Assembly (NCBI GenBank): GCA_964397255.1 | Contig: CAYNHQ010000007.1 | Coordinates: forward strand, 62,001 to 126,000 | Direction: 5' to 3' | Length of the DNA stretch: 64,000 nucleotides | Origin: CAYNHQ01 sp964397255 | Lineage (GTDB): Bacteria > Bdellovibrionota_G > JALEGL01 > DATDPG01 | In this document: one piece after another, positions 33,962 to 44,700 of the stretch | How the letters are laid out: every line of letters starts with the position of its first letter | Numbering within the stretch: position 1 is the stretch's first letter | Program-made: the position numbers and the translations under genes | Notes under the pieces: model-generated | Told to the model about the DNA's origin: nothing | The model's input: the letters and a program-made list of their open reading frames with translations, nothing else | Databases searched by the model: none

Positions 33962-34402
33962 ATGAATAACTATATGACCATGACTCTTCTTGTGTTGCTT
34001 TCCACGTTAAGCGTGGTGTCGGCTGCGCCTCAGTACGAAAATGCGGATCAAATGAAGGTGCAAGATCAAACGCAGCTTGACGGCACGAAGTGGAATATTT
34101 CAGCCATTACAAAGGAAAAGAAGGCAAGCCCGAATGAAAAGAAACTGGAGCAAATTTTGTCTTTCAACTCGGGGCAATTGCAGGTGGAAGGAATTTTAAA
34201 ATCCACATACTTGCCGGGAACGTACAAGCTTGAATCTCGGGAGAATCGTCAAACTTTTTCCGCGGAATTAATGAACGCGGATGGTGATAAAGCCACGTAT
34301 GCCGGCTCCGTCTCCGGCGACAAAATCAATGGCACTCTCGATATTCTTCACAAAGACGGAAAGAAAGTGACCTATACGTTTGATGGCAAAAAGACGATGT
34401 AG
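33962..34402 (+). CDS. exported small beta-rich protein, unknown function
   Basis: A 146-residue protein with a signal peptide (MTLLVLLSTLSVVSA) and a beta-rich domain (LDGTKWNISAIT ... DTFSAELMNADGDKATYAGSVSGDKINGT-like pattern) reminiscent of lipocalin-like or META-like folds. AGGGAGG precedes the ATG. No specific family. Confidence 0.7.
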   Translation: MNNYMTMTLLVLLSTLSVVSAAPQYENADQMKVQDQTQLDGTKWNISAITKEKKASPNEKKLEQILSFNSGQLQVEGILKSTYLPGTYKLESRENRQTFSAELMNADGDKATYAGSVSGDKINGTLDILHKDGKKVTYTFDGKKTM

Positions 34403-34444
34403 ATAAGGAAACGAATGACAACTGTTCTTGAAAGGAGAAAGACA

Positions 34445-35590
34445 ATGGCCAAGCCCATCGGAAATTTTTTCCTCGCTGTATGGATCGGTTGCGTGTTTCT
34501 TGGTTCGGCATGCAGTGACTCAGATAGCCCAACGAATAACGTTGGAAATTCCAACGATTCCCGTCTTTTATCCTTTCAAGAACATTTCACCGCCCACGCC
34601 AAAGCATCTGATCCAACCGATGCTGATTTTCGAATGACGATCGCCAGCATGGGTGTGTCAAGCGCCTTCGTGAAATTAAACGGTGATGAACTCTTCGGTC
34701 CGAGTGATTTTCATAACAAATCTTTCGAAAAAACAGTCCGCGTTTCGCTACTCACGAACAATCAAAATGAAATTGAGGTGGAAGTGCGTGGAAGTCCAGG
34801 CGACCAGCTCTGCGTGCGGATTTATGAAGTGACGGGGGACGGCTTACCGAATGAGTTCTTCAATCGATGTGTGGATCGGACGGCAGGCCCGCCCAATCAC
34901 GTCGATGAAACATTTGGGATCACCCGCGTAAAGTTACTAGCGGCAGGATTTAATGAAGGATCGGTATCAGGCGTGACGGTTTCCGATGCGCGCCTAGTAT
35001 TCGGAAACGTTTCCTTTCAGCCATTGGGAGTTTGCCAAGGAACGGCGAGCGCAAGGGAGTCTGTCGACTTCCATGGTCCCTATGTGACCAACCTTCTCAC
35101 CGATCAATCGATCCCTCTTCCTGGATCGGCCTATGTGACGACCGGCACCTACTGTGGTGTGGATCTTAAACTCGATCAATTGGGGAGCGATGAGGTTCCC
35201 TCCGGAATTCCCGTCAACGATCCCATCGTCGGCACATCACTCTTGATGCATGGAACACGGTCATCGGATGCCACGCCACTCACGTTGACAATCAACGTGG
35301 ATGATCCGTTTCAAATGAGAAATGCGTCGGGTTTCGCTTTGGAAGGCATGCAGATCAGTCTCTTTCTCGCCTACGATCTCGCCCATTGGTTTGATGGCGT
35401 GGATTTGAGCACCGCAGTCTTATCCAACGGCGCAATTTTAATTAACAGTGCAAACAATACGGCCCTTTACGATCATATCAAAGCCAATGTCACTGGGTCC
35501 TCTCGTCTTTTTAAAGATGAGAACGACAATGGAATTCTGGAGGGCTCGGAGAGTGAAACGGCAGATATTCTCGCGAGTGGTACGCCTTAG
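34445..35590 (+). CDS. predicted lipoprotein, unknown function
   Basis: About 381 residues. An AAGGAG site precedes the ATG at 34445. A signal peptide ends in LGSAC, a plausible lipobox, followed by a Ser/Asn-rich linker. The body is beta-rich, with a few Cys (in GDQLCVRIYE, FNRCVDRT, GVCQGTAS and GTYCGVDLKL). The second half (SLPGSAYVTTGTYCGVDLK-like, then LTINVDDPF) recalls exported proteins annotated as DUF4382-like or MbnP-like, but I cannot confirm this. A short acidic DENDNGILEG near the end could bind calcium. Confidence 0.7.
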   Translation: MAKPIGNFFLAVWIGCVFLGSACSDSDSPTNNVGNSNDSRLLSFQEHFTAHAKASDPTDADFRMTIASMGVSSAFVKLNGDELFGPSDFHNKSFEKTVRVSLLTNNQNEIEVEVRGSPGDQLCVRIYEVTGDGLPNEFFNRCVDRTAGPPNHVDETFGITRVKLLAAGFNEGSVSGVTVSDARLVFGNVSFQPLGVCQGTASARESVDFHGPYVTNLLTDQSIPLPGSAYVTTGTYCGVDLKLDQLGSDEVPSGIPVNDPIVGTSLLMHGTRSSDATPLTLTINVDDPFQMRNASGFALEGMQISLFLAYDLAHWFDGVDLSTAVLSNGAILINSANNTALYDHIKANVTGSSRLFKDENDNGILEGSESETADILASGTP

Positions 35591-35595
35591 CAAGG

Positions 35596-35611
35596 CCTAA
35601 CGAAAGATAGG
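35596..35611. repeat. GAAA-loop hairpin, copy 2
   Basis: CCTA-A-C-GAAA-G-A-TAGG: a four-pair stem, one A-A mismatch, a C-G pair and a GAAA loop, located right after the lipoprotein stop. It shares CTAACGAAAG and the following TAG with the hairpin at 33425-33438. Confidence 0.35.
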
Positions 35612-35644
35612 TTCGAACATTGAGATTTCGTACGATGATAAAGT

Positions 35645-36823
35645 ATGCCCCTCACGTTCAAACCTTGCCCGGAGATGACCATTGGTGTGGAGGTGGAACT
35701 TCAGCTTCTCGACGCCAAAACAAAAGAACTGACCCTTGCAGCACCCGCAATATTTGAAGCATTGGGAGGGGAAAAGCCTCATATCAAACCCGAAATTTTT
35801 CAGTCGATGCTGGAAATCACTAGCGGAGTCTGTCACACCGTCGCCGACGTTCGACGCGATCTGGAAGACGCTATTTCTGAATTGACCCGAGTTTGCTCCA
35901 AGCTTGGCCTTGAAATGGCCTCCGCAGGCTCGCACCCGTTTGCCAAATTTCGCGATGGGGTCATTTATCCAGCGGAACGATTTAGGTATTTGATCGACCG
36001 TAACCAGTGGCTAGCTCATCGACTGATGATTTTCGGCTTGCACGTGCATGTCGGAATGATCAACGGAAACCACGCCATCTCAATGATCAATGCCATGATC
36101 CCCTATCTCCCTCATCTTTTGGCCCTCTCAGCCAGCTCCCCTTTTTGGGAAGGCATCGATACGGGTCTCGCATCTTCCCGCATTACCATTTTTGAAGCGC
36201 TACCGACCGCGGGACATCCTTCCACTTTCGAAAATTGGAAAGCATTTGAATCTTTTTATGATTCACTGCTCACCTCTTCCACCATTAAATCGATAAAAGA
36301 CATTTGGTGGGACATCCGCCCGCATCCTGACTTCGGTACAGTTGAAGTTCGGATGTGCGATGGCTTGCCGACTCTATCGGAAATGATTGCGATGGTGGCG
36401 CTCATTCGATCGATGTTCGCCTGGTTTCAAAGCGGATATTTGGAACGAAAGAAATTTCCGATCACTCCCGATTGGATGATTCGTGAAAATAAGTGGCGCG
36501 CTTCCCGATGGGGATTGGAAGCCGCCTATGTGCTCAATGAGAAAGGAATGACACGCCCTCTTCGAAAAGAAGTCGAACAACTCTTATCCGATGTGGAGCC
36601 TTATGCGCGCGCCTTGAATTGTTCAGACGATCTCAAACCCTTGCATCATATTCTTGAACATGGAGGAAGTTATCTTCGACAACGAAAGATTTATGAGCGG
36701 GAAAAGTCCCTCCGCGCGGTCGCTGATTCCCTGGTCCGTGAATTCAAAGCGGGGGTACCTGAGATGGAAATCGATAACAAGATGCCCCATGACGAGACAG
36801 CATATTCTCAGCTGCGACGATGA
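35645..36823 (+). CDS. YbdK-type carboxylate-amine ligase (GCS2 family)
   Basis: ATP-dependent glutamate-cysteine ligase-like enzyme of 392 residues. The ATP/metal motif IGVEVELQLLD, the central LHVHVGMINGN and the DIRPHPDFGTVEVRMCDG segment identify the GCS2/YbdK family. Such enzymes make gamma-glutamylcysteine weakly or join other carboxylates and amines; the true substrate is not known. The start ATG 35645 has no clear ribosome-binding site. Confidence 0.92.
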   Translation: MPLTFKPCPEMTIGVEVELQLLDAKTKELTLAAPAIFEALGGEKPHIKPEIFQSMLEITSGVCHTVADVRRDLEDAISELTRVCSKLGLEMASAGSHPFAKFRDGVIYPAERFRYLIDRNQWLAHRLMIFGLHVHVGMINGNHAISMINAMIPYLPHLLALSASSPFWEGIDTGLASSRITIFEALPTAGHPSTFENWKAFESFYDSLLTSSTIKSIKDIWWDIRPHPDFGTVEVRMCDGLPTLSEMIAMVALIRSMFAWFQSGYLERKKFPITPDWMIRENKWRASRWGLEAAYVLNEKGMTRPLRKEVEQLLSDVEPYARALNCSDDLKPLHHILEHGGSYLRQRKIYEREKSLRAVADSLVREFKAGVPEMEIDNKMPHDETAYSQLRR

Positions 36824-36919
36824 GTCTCGCTTCGCGGCCGACTTTTGCAAGCCATCCCATTGTTATTATTGATATTAATTACATAGCTCCTGGCATGTGG
36901 ATTGCTCCAATCTCCCTCC

Positions 36920-37798
36920 ATGCGTTCCATCTATATAAGATTCATCCTCATCCCTCTCGTCCTTTTGGGATGTGCCTCTCCTAAACCGGAAGTTCATGTC
37001 GTGCAAAATCACCTTCCATCCTTTGATATCCAGGCGGAGCGGGGAGCGCGAAATCTGGCGCCCGAAAATTCGATCGCTGCTTTTCGAAAGGCGATTGAAT
37101 TGGGAGTTCCGACTCTCGAGCTTGATCTTCAAACCACGCGTGACCATGTATTGATTGTGGAACATGATACAAAACTCGACCATCGGCGCTGCGCCTATGA
37201 CGACGGGAAACCCCTTCCACAAGGCTATTTCAGGGAACTCGACTTCGATTCACTCGCCACGATCGACTGCAGCAAGAAGAAACATTTTCTCTTCTTCGGA
37301 AAAAATTCCAAAGAAAAAACCAGAATTTCTCGTTTGGAAGAAGTGGTGGCCCTTGCTGGAATGGCCATGTATCCCGTGCGGCTTAGCATCGAAATCAAGT
37401 GGGTGGATCCCTTTGAAACGGCACCCGTGGAGGAAACCGCTGAACTTTTGGTCAAGGTTCTCAAGCAGGCGAAGTTCGACAAACGCGTCACGGTGGTTTC
37501 ATATGAACCCAAAGCACTTCTTGCGGTTCATCACCTCGCGCCCTACATTCCTCTTTCCATTTTAGCCGACCGGAGAAGTGAATTTGATCCAAAATTGCGC
37601 ATAAGTCAGGCCTCGATTCTCTCTCCTGACTACCGGGCCCTTTCCATCAAAGATATTGCCCGATATCAGGCGCGTGGCATCAAGGTGATTCCTTTCAACG
37701 TGAATGAACCGCAAGATATTCGCCGCGTCATGAGTTGGGGTGTGGATGGAATCATCACCTCACGCCCCGATGTCGCCCTGAAAATTGCCCGTCGATAG
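36920..37798 (+). CDS. GDPD-family lipoprotein with altered catalytic His
   Basis: Glycerophosphodiester phosphodiesterase-like TIM-barrel protein of about 292 residues. A signal peptide ends in VLLGC, a good lipobox, placing it in the envelope. The GDPD signature is present (ERGARNLAPENSIAAF, LELDLQTTRD, IVEHDTKLD, SIEIKW, and a closing NVNEPQDIRRVMSWGVDGIITSRPD). However the invariant HRG His is Glu here (AERGAR), while the second His (EHD) remains. Activity may be lost or changed. ATG 36920 is preferred over a TTG at 36902. Confidence 0.85.
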   Translation: MRSIYIRFILIPLVLLGCASPKPEVHVVQNHLPSFDIQAERGARNLAPENSIAAFRKAIELGVPTLELDLQTTRDHVLIVEHDTKLDHRRCAYDDGKPLPQGYFRELDFDSLATIDCSKKKHFLFFGKNSKEKTRISRLEEVVALAGMAMYPVRLSIEIKWVDPFETAPVEETAELLVKVLKQAKFDKRVTVVSYEPKALLAVHHLAPYIPLSILADRRSEFDPKLRISQASILSPDYRALSIKDIARYQARGIKVIPFNVNEPQDIRRVMSWGVDGIITSRPDVALKIARR

Positions 37799-37872
37799 TC
37801 GCATAAACTCATTTTTGCATTGACGTTCTCATAAGATTGTAGTGATCTCGAAATCGTGAAGGGGGAAGCACG

Positions 37873-39420
37873 TTGGGGGGACGTGCGTTTTTCGACATCT
37901 ATGGTCTAGCTTTGGCCGCAGGGATTGCTTTTACTGCGTTACCTGGAGTTGTGTCTGCCGAACCAGACCCATGCCAAAGTCTCGGGCTCAACTCCAACCA
38001 GCTCGCCCATGAAATCGTCATGGACCTCGAGCGGTCGGCCGATGACGAACTGCTGGAAAATCAGTTTGAAATTCCTCGGTCATTCTCTGACCTTCCCAGA
38101 AGAGAAACGCTCTTTCTTCTCAATCCGGAAACCGCACTTCAAACCTACAAGCAAAAAATGGATGAAGCCGAAAATATCGGTTCGCGCATTTTTTGGCGGA
38201 TTCCCTACTATGCGGTGAAGCCGGCAGAATTGATCGTTCGCTATTCTTCACGTCTCGGAGAAAAAATCGGATATGGAAATCAAGCCGCCCCCGCAGAGGT
38301 TTTAATTCGACATATCGCGCAAGGCGAAGCCGCTACTCAGAATCCCTTTATTCAGTCTCCTCAAATGCTCGCATGTCAGGAGAGTGTCGCGTTCCTCATT
38401 CGACGTTCCGGAGCGATCGATGGTCTGAAGGCGGGAGGCGCGAGCGCCCTTTTCGTCGTCGAGACCTTCCTTATTCCGCGTTACGTCGCAGGGAAAATAG
38501 CATCAGAGGTTGTAAAAGCCGGAATTTTCACGGCCGAAGAGGCGACGGCACTGCGATGGCGCTATCTCCTTACCAAACAGAGGGCCATTTGGCGGGCGGC
38601 TCTGAATTTGGGCCGGGATATGTATGAAGGCGCGCGAAAGGACGTCTGGGAAAGCTCTGCAAAATTAAAAGCGGTAAAAAAATATTGGCCCATCGCTCTT
38701 TTGGCGGGGGTGGTTTTCCACGTGGTGAAACCGATGATGGGCTCCTTTACGCAACTCATTGAGCAGGAAGGAACCCGCGCCGCCAACCAAATTTTGCTCG
38801 GGGAACTTGAGGCTCATTACGAATGGCTTATGGACCGTCAAACCAATCAAACGGAATTTACATTTACCCAGAATATTGAGCGTTGGAATACATTGGCGAG
38901 AGCCGTTCATGCTCGAATACAAGAGGTTCCGACCGAAGGGAGATTCGTTGATCTCGACAACATTCGATATTACCCCACACGATATCTTGAGCTCCTGACC
39001 GGGTTGGAAAATCAAGTCGATATCAACGAAGTAAAAATCCTAGAGATTGAAAAAGCGTGGGCCGCGGAGAAAAGAGTGCATCCGCACGCGACCCTTTCGG
39101 CCAGTCGGCAGAGTATGCTGGACACCTCTCGAGAAAAGATTCGATTCGCGCGGGAAAAACAGTACTTTGTCCTCGTCCAGTGGGCCTACTATTGGGCAAT
39201 GTATCCAGAGCTTCGGACGGAAATCACACGTTTCATGAAAACCTTCGGATTTTTTGCCTTTGGGAGTCGTTATGGCGAAGTGCTTCAGAATGAAATTCGA
39301 GCCCTTAAAGATCCTGACTCCGAAGCGCTGATCAAAATGCTTCAATCGGAAGTCGCCGCGCGTGGAGATTTATTGCCCACCGCACCTCCATTGAAGCGGA
39401 GTCTGATCGCTCATAAATAG
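37873..39420 (+). CDS. exported hypothetical protein, 515 residues
   Basis: Not recognised. The TTG start at 37873 follows GGGGGAAG and opens a signal peptide (FDIYGLALAAGIAFTALPGVVSA). The rest is largely helical with many charged residues; hydrophobic stretches at about 270-292 (WPIALLAGVVFHVVKPMMG) and perhaps 190-210 may be membrane-associated. Convergent with acnA, 13 bases apart. The long open frame supports it as real; no role can be given. Confidence 0.7.
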   Translation: MGGRAFFDIYGLALAAGIAFTALPGVVSAEPDPCQSLGLNSNQLAHEIVMDLERSADDELLENQFEIPRSFSDLPRRETLFLLNPETALQTYKQKMDEAENIGSRIFWRIPYYAVKPAELIVRYSSRLGEKIGYGNQAAPAEVLIRHIAQGEAATQNPFIQSPQMLACQESVAFLIRRSGAIDGLKAGGASALFVVETFLIPRYVAGKIASEVVKAGIFTAEEATALRWRYLLTKQRAIWRAALNLGRDMYEGARKDVWESSAKLKAVKKYWPIALLAGVVFHVVKPMMGSFTQLIEQEGTRAANQILLGELEAHYEWLMDRQTNQTEFTFTQNIERWNTLARAVHARIQEVPTEGRFVDLDNIRYYPTRYLELLTGLENQVDINEVKILEIEKAWAAEKRVHPHATLSASRQSMLDTSREKIRFAREKQYFVLVQWAYYWAMYPELRTEITRFMKTFGFFAFGSRYGEVLQNEIRALKDPDSEALIKMLQSEVAARGDLLPTAPPLKRSLIAHK

Positions 39421-39433
39421 TCTGGGTCGAGCG

Positions 39434-41701
39434 CTATCGCTTCATTTTGTTGAGGGCAGAGCCGGCGCGAAACCATTCGATTTGCTCGGCATTGAGGGAG
39501 TGCTTGAGCTCAATCTTATCGTCTTTTCCATTCTCATGATGGAGTGTCGCCGCAAGGGTTTTCCCCGGCGTGAGGGCCTTGAGAGCCATAATGCTGATTC
39601 GATCCCCCTCGGCCACCTTGTCGTAATCGGAGGGATGGGCAAACGTAAGTGGAAGAACTCCCTGTTTTTTCAAATTCGTCTCATGAATCCGGGCGAAGCT
39701 TTTTGTGATAATCGCGCCGGCCCCTAACCATCGCGGGCTCATGGCCGCATGTTCGCGGCTCGAGCCTTCGCCATAATTATCATCTCCCACCACGACCCAT
39801 CGCAGCCCCTTCGCTTTGTAAGCGCGGGCCACAGCCGAAACCGATTCTCCTACTTTTCCGCTCAATAAATTCTTTGTCTTCCCGGCTTCACCCGTAAACG
39901 CGTTGACTGCGCCATTAAACATGTTGTCGCTGATTTTATCGAGGTGGCCACGAAAGCGGAGCCATGGACCGGCAGGAGAAATGTGGTCTGTGGTGCATTT
40001 CCCCCTCGCCTTAAAGAGCAATGGAAGATTCATGAAATCCTTTCCATCCCAGGGTGCGAAGGGTTCCAAAAGTGCCAGGCGCTGGCTGTCCGGCGCTACT
40101 CGAACTTCAATTCCGGAGGTATCGGCTACCGGACCCACGTAACCTTCAAACCGGCGAACGAATCCCTTCGCCGGTAAATCGGCGGCTTTCTTAGGTGGAT
40201 TGAGACGAAACGTTTTCCCATTTCCCCCTTTAAGCTCGTCCGTCAATGGATTGAAATCCAGGCTACCCGCCAGCCCGTACGCGACCGCAATTTCGGGACT
40301 GCCGATGAACGCGAGCGTTTGCGGATTCCCATCGTTCCGCGCGGGAAAATTCCGATTGTAGGATGTGAAAATCACGTTGGCTTCGCCCTTCTTAATATCG
40401 TCCCGCTTCCACTGGCCGATACAGGGGCCGCAGGCGTTTGCCAGAACCGTCGCACCCACCTTTTCAAACGTTGTAAGCTGCCCGTCTCGCTTGATGGTTT
40501 CGTAAATTTGATCCGAACCTGGTGTCACCATGAAAGGAATCGGCATTTTGGCTCCCATCGCAATCGCCTGACTGGCGACATCTGCCGCGCGTTCAATATC
40601 TTCGTACGATGAATTGGTGCAACTCCCGATCAGCGCATTGGATATGGAAAGTGGCCACCCTTTTTCTTTGGCTTCCTTCGCCAGCGCCGAAACGGGACGA
40701 GCCGCATCGGGTGTATGGGGGCCAACCACATGAGGCTCGAGTGTAGAAAGATCGATCTCGATGATTTTCTCAAAATATTTCTCGGGAATTTTTTCGACTT
40801 CCTCGTCAGCAGCCAGGAGGTCACGATTTTTTTCCGCCAATTCCACCACAAATGCCCGTTCGGTGGCCTTGAGATAATCCGCCATTCGAGAGTCATAAGG
40901 AAAAATAGACGTCGTCGCGCCTAATTCGGCCCCCATATTCGTGATCGTCGCTTTTCCCGTGCAACTGATGGCTTTCACGCCGGGACCGAAATATTCGATG
41001 ATTCGATTCGTTCCTCCCTTCGTCGTGAGAATTCCGCAAAGCTTGAGAATCACATCCTTCGGGGCGGTCCAGCCATTGGGTATTCCCGTAAGTTTCACAC
41101 CGATGATTTGGGGTTGCAGAACCTCCCAGGGTAGCCCCGCCATCACATCCACGGCATCCGCGCCTCCCACACCGCAGGCAATCATTCCAAGCCCACCGGC
41201 GTTCGGAGTGTGGGAATCCGTTCCAATCATCATCGACCCGGGGAAGGCATAATTTTCGAGCACCACCTGATGGATGATGCCGGCTCCCGGTTTCCAAAAG
41301 CCGATTCCGTATTTGGCTGATACGGTCTCCAAAAACTCATACACTTCGCGGTTTTCGTCGAGCGCCGTCATGGTGTCTTTGGTCGAACCGATATGGGCGC
41401 GAATCAAGTGGTCGCAGTGGACCGTGGAAGGAACCGCGGTGGATTTTCTTCCGGCCGTCATGAACTGAAGGAGTGCCATTTGAGCCGTGGCGTCCTGCAT
41501 GGCCACCCGATCGGGACGAAGATTTAAAAATGCACGACCCGGATTGATTTCTTGTCGGTCAGGATTATCAATATGGCCGAAGAGAACTTTCTCCGCCAGC
41601 GTAAAGGGGCGGTCGAGTCGCTTTCGCACTGCTTCCAATCGACTTCGAATTTCATTGTATATGGCAGAAACGGTTTCTTGACTCAGCTCAATCTTCGACA
41701 T
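39434..41701 (-). CDS. aconitate hydratase, mitochondrial-type aconitase
   Basis: Interconverts citrate and isocitrate in the TCA cycle. The ATG at 41701 gives 755 residues, matching the mitochondrial-type aconitase family. Cluster ligands are seen as GSCTNSS and ACGPCIGQW, with TDSHTPNAGGLGMIA, DHISPAGPW and the substrate loop YGEGSSREHAAMSPRWLGA. The frame extends 31 codons further upstream but without conserved sequence and into the mfd promoter. Fits a pathway with the 2-oxoacid oxidoreductase in the same window. Confidence 0.95.
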   Translation of the reverse strand: MSKIELSQETVSAIYNEIRSRLEAVRKRLDRPFTLAEKVLFGHIDNPDRQEINPGRAFLNLRPDRVAMQDATAQMALLQFMTAGRKSTAVPSTVHCDHLIRAHIGSTKDTMTALDENREVYEFLETVSAKYGIGFWKPGAGIIHQVVLENYAFPGSMMIGTDSHTPNAGGLGMIACGVGGADAVDVMAGLPWEVLQPQIIGVKLTGIPNGWTAPKDVILKLCGILTTKGGTNRIIEYFGPGVKAISCTGKATITNMGAELGATTSIFPYDSRMADYLKATERAFVVELAEKNRDLLAADEEVEKIPEKYFEKIIEIDLSTLEPHVVGPHTPDAARPVSALAKEAKEKGWPLSISNALIGSCTNSSYEDIERAADVASQAIAMGAKMPIPFMVTPGSDQIYETIKRDGQLTTFEKVGATVLANACGPCIGQWKRDDIKKGEANVIFTSYNRNFPARNDGNPQTLAFIGSPEIAVAYGLAGSLDFNPLTDELKGGNGKTFRLNPPKKAADLPAKGFVRRFEGYVGPVADTSGIEVRVAPDSQRLALLEPFAPWDGKDFMNLPLLFKARGKCTTDHISPAGPWLRFRGHLDKISDNMFNGAVNAFTGEAGKTKNLLSGKVGESVSAVARAYKAKGLRWVVVGDDNYGEGSSREHAAMSPRWLGAGAIITKSFARIHETNLKKQGVLPLTFAHPSDYDKVAEGDRISIMALKALTPGKTLAATLHHENGKDDKIELKHSLNAEQIEWFRAGSALNKMKR

Positions 41702-41780
41702 CGCCCGCGAAGATAGCTCCCGAGTCTTTTTCTGACAAGGGCGACAGCTCAAAATGAGATGGTATACTCCGCCGCTTTTT

Positions 41781-44700
41781 ATGGCTGACCCCATCCGTCA
41801 GCTCCCCCCTCCTCCTGCGGCAGGCACAGAGTGGAGTGGCTGGCTAGGTTCGTCGCAAGGGTTGGCTTTGGCCCTTGCGCTGAGGGAGAGGTCTGCCCGA
41901 ACGATGATTGTCGCGCCACGCGATGAAGATGCGACCCGTCTCCAAAAAGAAACGGAATTTTTTACAAAATTAATCGGCGAGCCTTCCTCACGATCGGGCC
42001 TCTTTCCCTCACGCCCTTCTGATACCGCACCGGCCCACCTCTCCGAACCGCATATCGGATGGGAGCGCCTGACCGTTCTTCATCATCTGTTGGAATCTCA
42101 AGGAAGCTATGTGCTCTTCACATCGCTTCAAGCGCTCGCGCAAAAAACGCTCCCCAAAGATCGAATGATTCGATCCACCGATCTCATCATGCACGGAGCG
42201 GAAGTCGACCGAGACCGTCTCGCGCAACATCTTCTGGAGGCGGGATATGAAAGGGAAACGTTAGTTGAAGAGATCGGAGCCTTCGCAGTGCGTGGTGCGG
42301 TGATCGATTATTTTCCTCCCCACCTCGACTATCCCATTCGGATTGAACTTTTGGGGGATACGATTGAGTCCATCCGACGATTTGATGCAGAAACTCAGAG
42401 ATCCGTAGGAGATTTGGAAGAAGCCGTCATCCTTCCCTGCAGAGAAGCGCTGCTGGATGATACTGCGGTCAATAGAGGGAAAAGAGGGCTGAAGGATCTC
42501 GCCGATCGGCTCGATATCCCTCGAAACAAACGACAAGAGCTGGAAGAAGCCATTTCCGATCGCCGCTATTCCCCCATGTTCGATCTACTTCTCCCCCTCT
42601 TTTACGAGCAAGAGGCCTCCCTCCTAAATTACCTCCCCCACGACACACGATGGATTGTGGTGGATCCTTTTTCGCTTCGACGGGAAAAGGAAGAACTGCT
42701 GGGTCTCTTCGCGCGAATCGATCGAGAAATTCGAGATGAATCGCTCTTAGTTCTATCTCCCGAACATCTTTCTCTTCCACTTCCTGCGGTCGAAGAAAAG
42801 ATATTCCAATCCGCTACTCATCAGATTTCCGATATCCCCATGGGAAAAGAAACTTCTCCTTCGATCCAAATCTCTCTTTTAGAAGACCTTCGAAGGGCTC
42901 TCCTCCACAAACAAAGAGAAGAGCCGCTTCGTCCGCTCATTCAAGCGATTTCAGAATGGCAGGGGGAGGGCCTGCGAACGCTCTTTGTGGCCTCGTCGGA
43001 AACCACAACTGCGCGAGTTCTTTCTCTCCTTCAGTCTCACTATCCCACTGCCCGACGAATGGATGAAATTTCTGCTTCACTACTGGATGAGTCGGCGGGG
43101 AAGATCATCGTCACACGTGGAGATCTTTCCGGTGGCTTTCGCTTTGACGCCGCGAAATTGGTGGTGGTCACCGAACACGAAATTTTCGGTGAACGTAAAC
43201 AGAGAGTTACACGCGCTCTGACACGCAACGAAGGGCTCGCCTCACTTGGTGAACTAGCGCTGGGAGATGCCGTGGTTCATATCGATTTCGGTGTCGCTCT
43301 TTATCGAGGGTTGGAACGCATTACTGCCGGAGGTGTGGCCAACGACTTTGTACATCTGGAATATGAAGGAAAAGACAAATTGTATTTGCCGATCTATCGT
43401 CTCAACAAAATTCAAAAATACATTGGATCGGATGGGGGTCACGTTCGCCTCGACCGGCTGGGGAATCGATCGACCTGGGAAAAAACTCGCGCACAGGCCA
43501 AGCGCGCCGTCGAGGAAATGGCTCAGGAGCTTATCGCGCTCTACGCCACACGAAAAATCGCCACACGATCAAATTACAGCCGTCCTGATGAAGGATATCT
43601 CTCGTTTGAGTCCGAATTTCCTCATGAAGAGACCCGAGATCAACTCAAAGCCATTGAAGAAATCTCCATTGATCTCGAAACCGACCGCCCGATGGATCGC
43701 CTGGTGTGCGGAGATGTCGGCTTCGGAAAAACAGAAGTGGCTCTACGTGCCGCGTTTCGTGTGGCGATGGAAGGAAAACAGGTGACCGTTCTCGTTCCCA
43801 CCACGATTCTTGCCACCCAACATTTTGAAACGTTTCGCGAACGGATGAAAAATTATCCCATTCGTGTGGATTTCTTAAGCCGGTTTAAAACCACTGCGGA
43901 ACAAAAGGCCACTGTTCAAAAAGTGGCGGCCGGAGAAGTGGACGTGTTGATCGGCACACATCGGATTCTTTCGAAAGACATTTCGTTCCGCGATTTGGGC
44001 CTGCTCATTATCGACGAAGAACATCGTTTTGGCGTGAAGCACAAGGAGCGAATTCGACAGTTCCGAAATAAAGTCGATGTCATCACACTTACCGCCACAC
44101 CGATTCCCCGCACCCTTCAAATGTCCATGGCTGGAATTCGAGATCTCTCCGTCATCAACACGCCGCCTTTGGATCGGAAATCCATCGAAACGTATCTTTG
44201 CCGTTTCGATGACGCCCTCATTCGAGGAGCCATTCGCAAGGAGTTGGAGCGGGGGGGTCAAATATTTTTTGTTCACAACCGAGTGGAGACGATTGATGCG
44301 ATGGGAAGTTATCTCAAACGAATCCTCCCCGATCTTCGAGTCGAAATCGCCCATGGGCAGATGTCGGAAAACCGCCTGGAAGCCACCATGCTCCGATTTC
44401 TCCATCATGAATTTGATCTTCTTCTTTGCACGACGATTATCGAGTCGGGTCTGGATATCCCATTGGCCAACACCATTTTGGTCAATCGCGCGGATCGATT
44501 CGGCCTGGCGCAACTCTATCAACTTCGCGGCCGTGTCGGACGTTCCGACCGGGCGGCTTACGCTTATCTCCTCGTTCCGGGCGAGGAGTTAATCGGAAGA
44601 GATGCCCTCAAACGCCTGAAGGTTCTCAAGCGTTTCACCGAACTCGGATCGGGCCTTAAGATCGCCCTTCATGATTTGGAAATTCGAGGCGCGGGGAATC

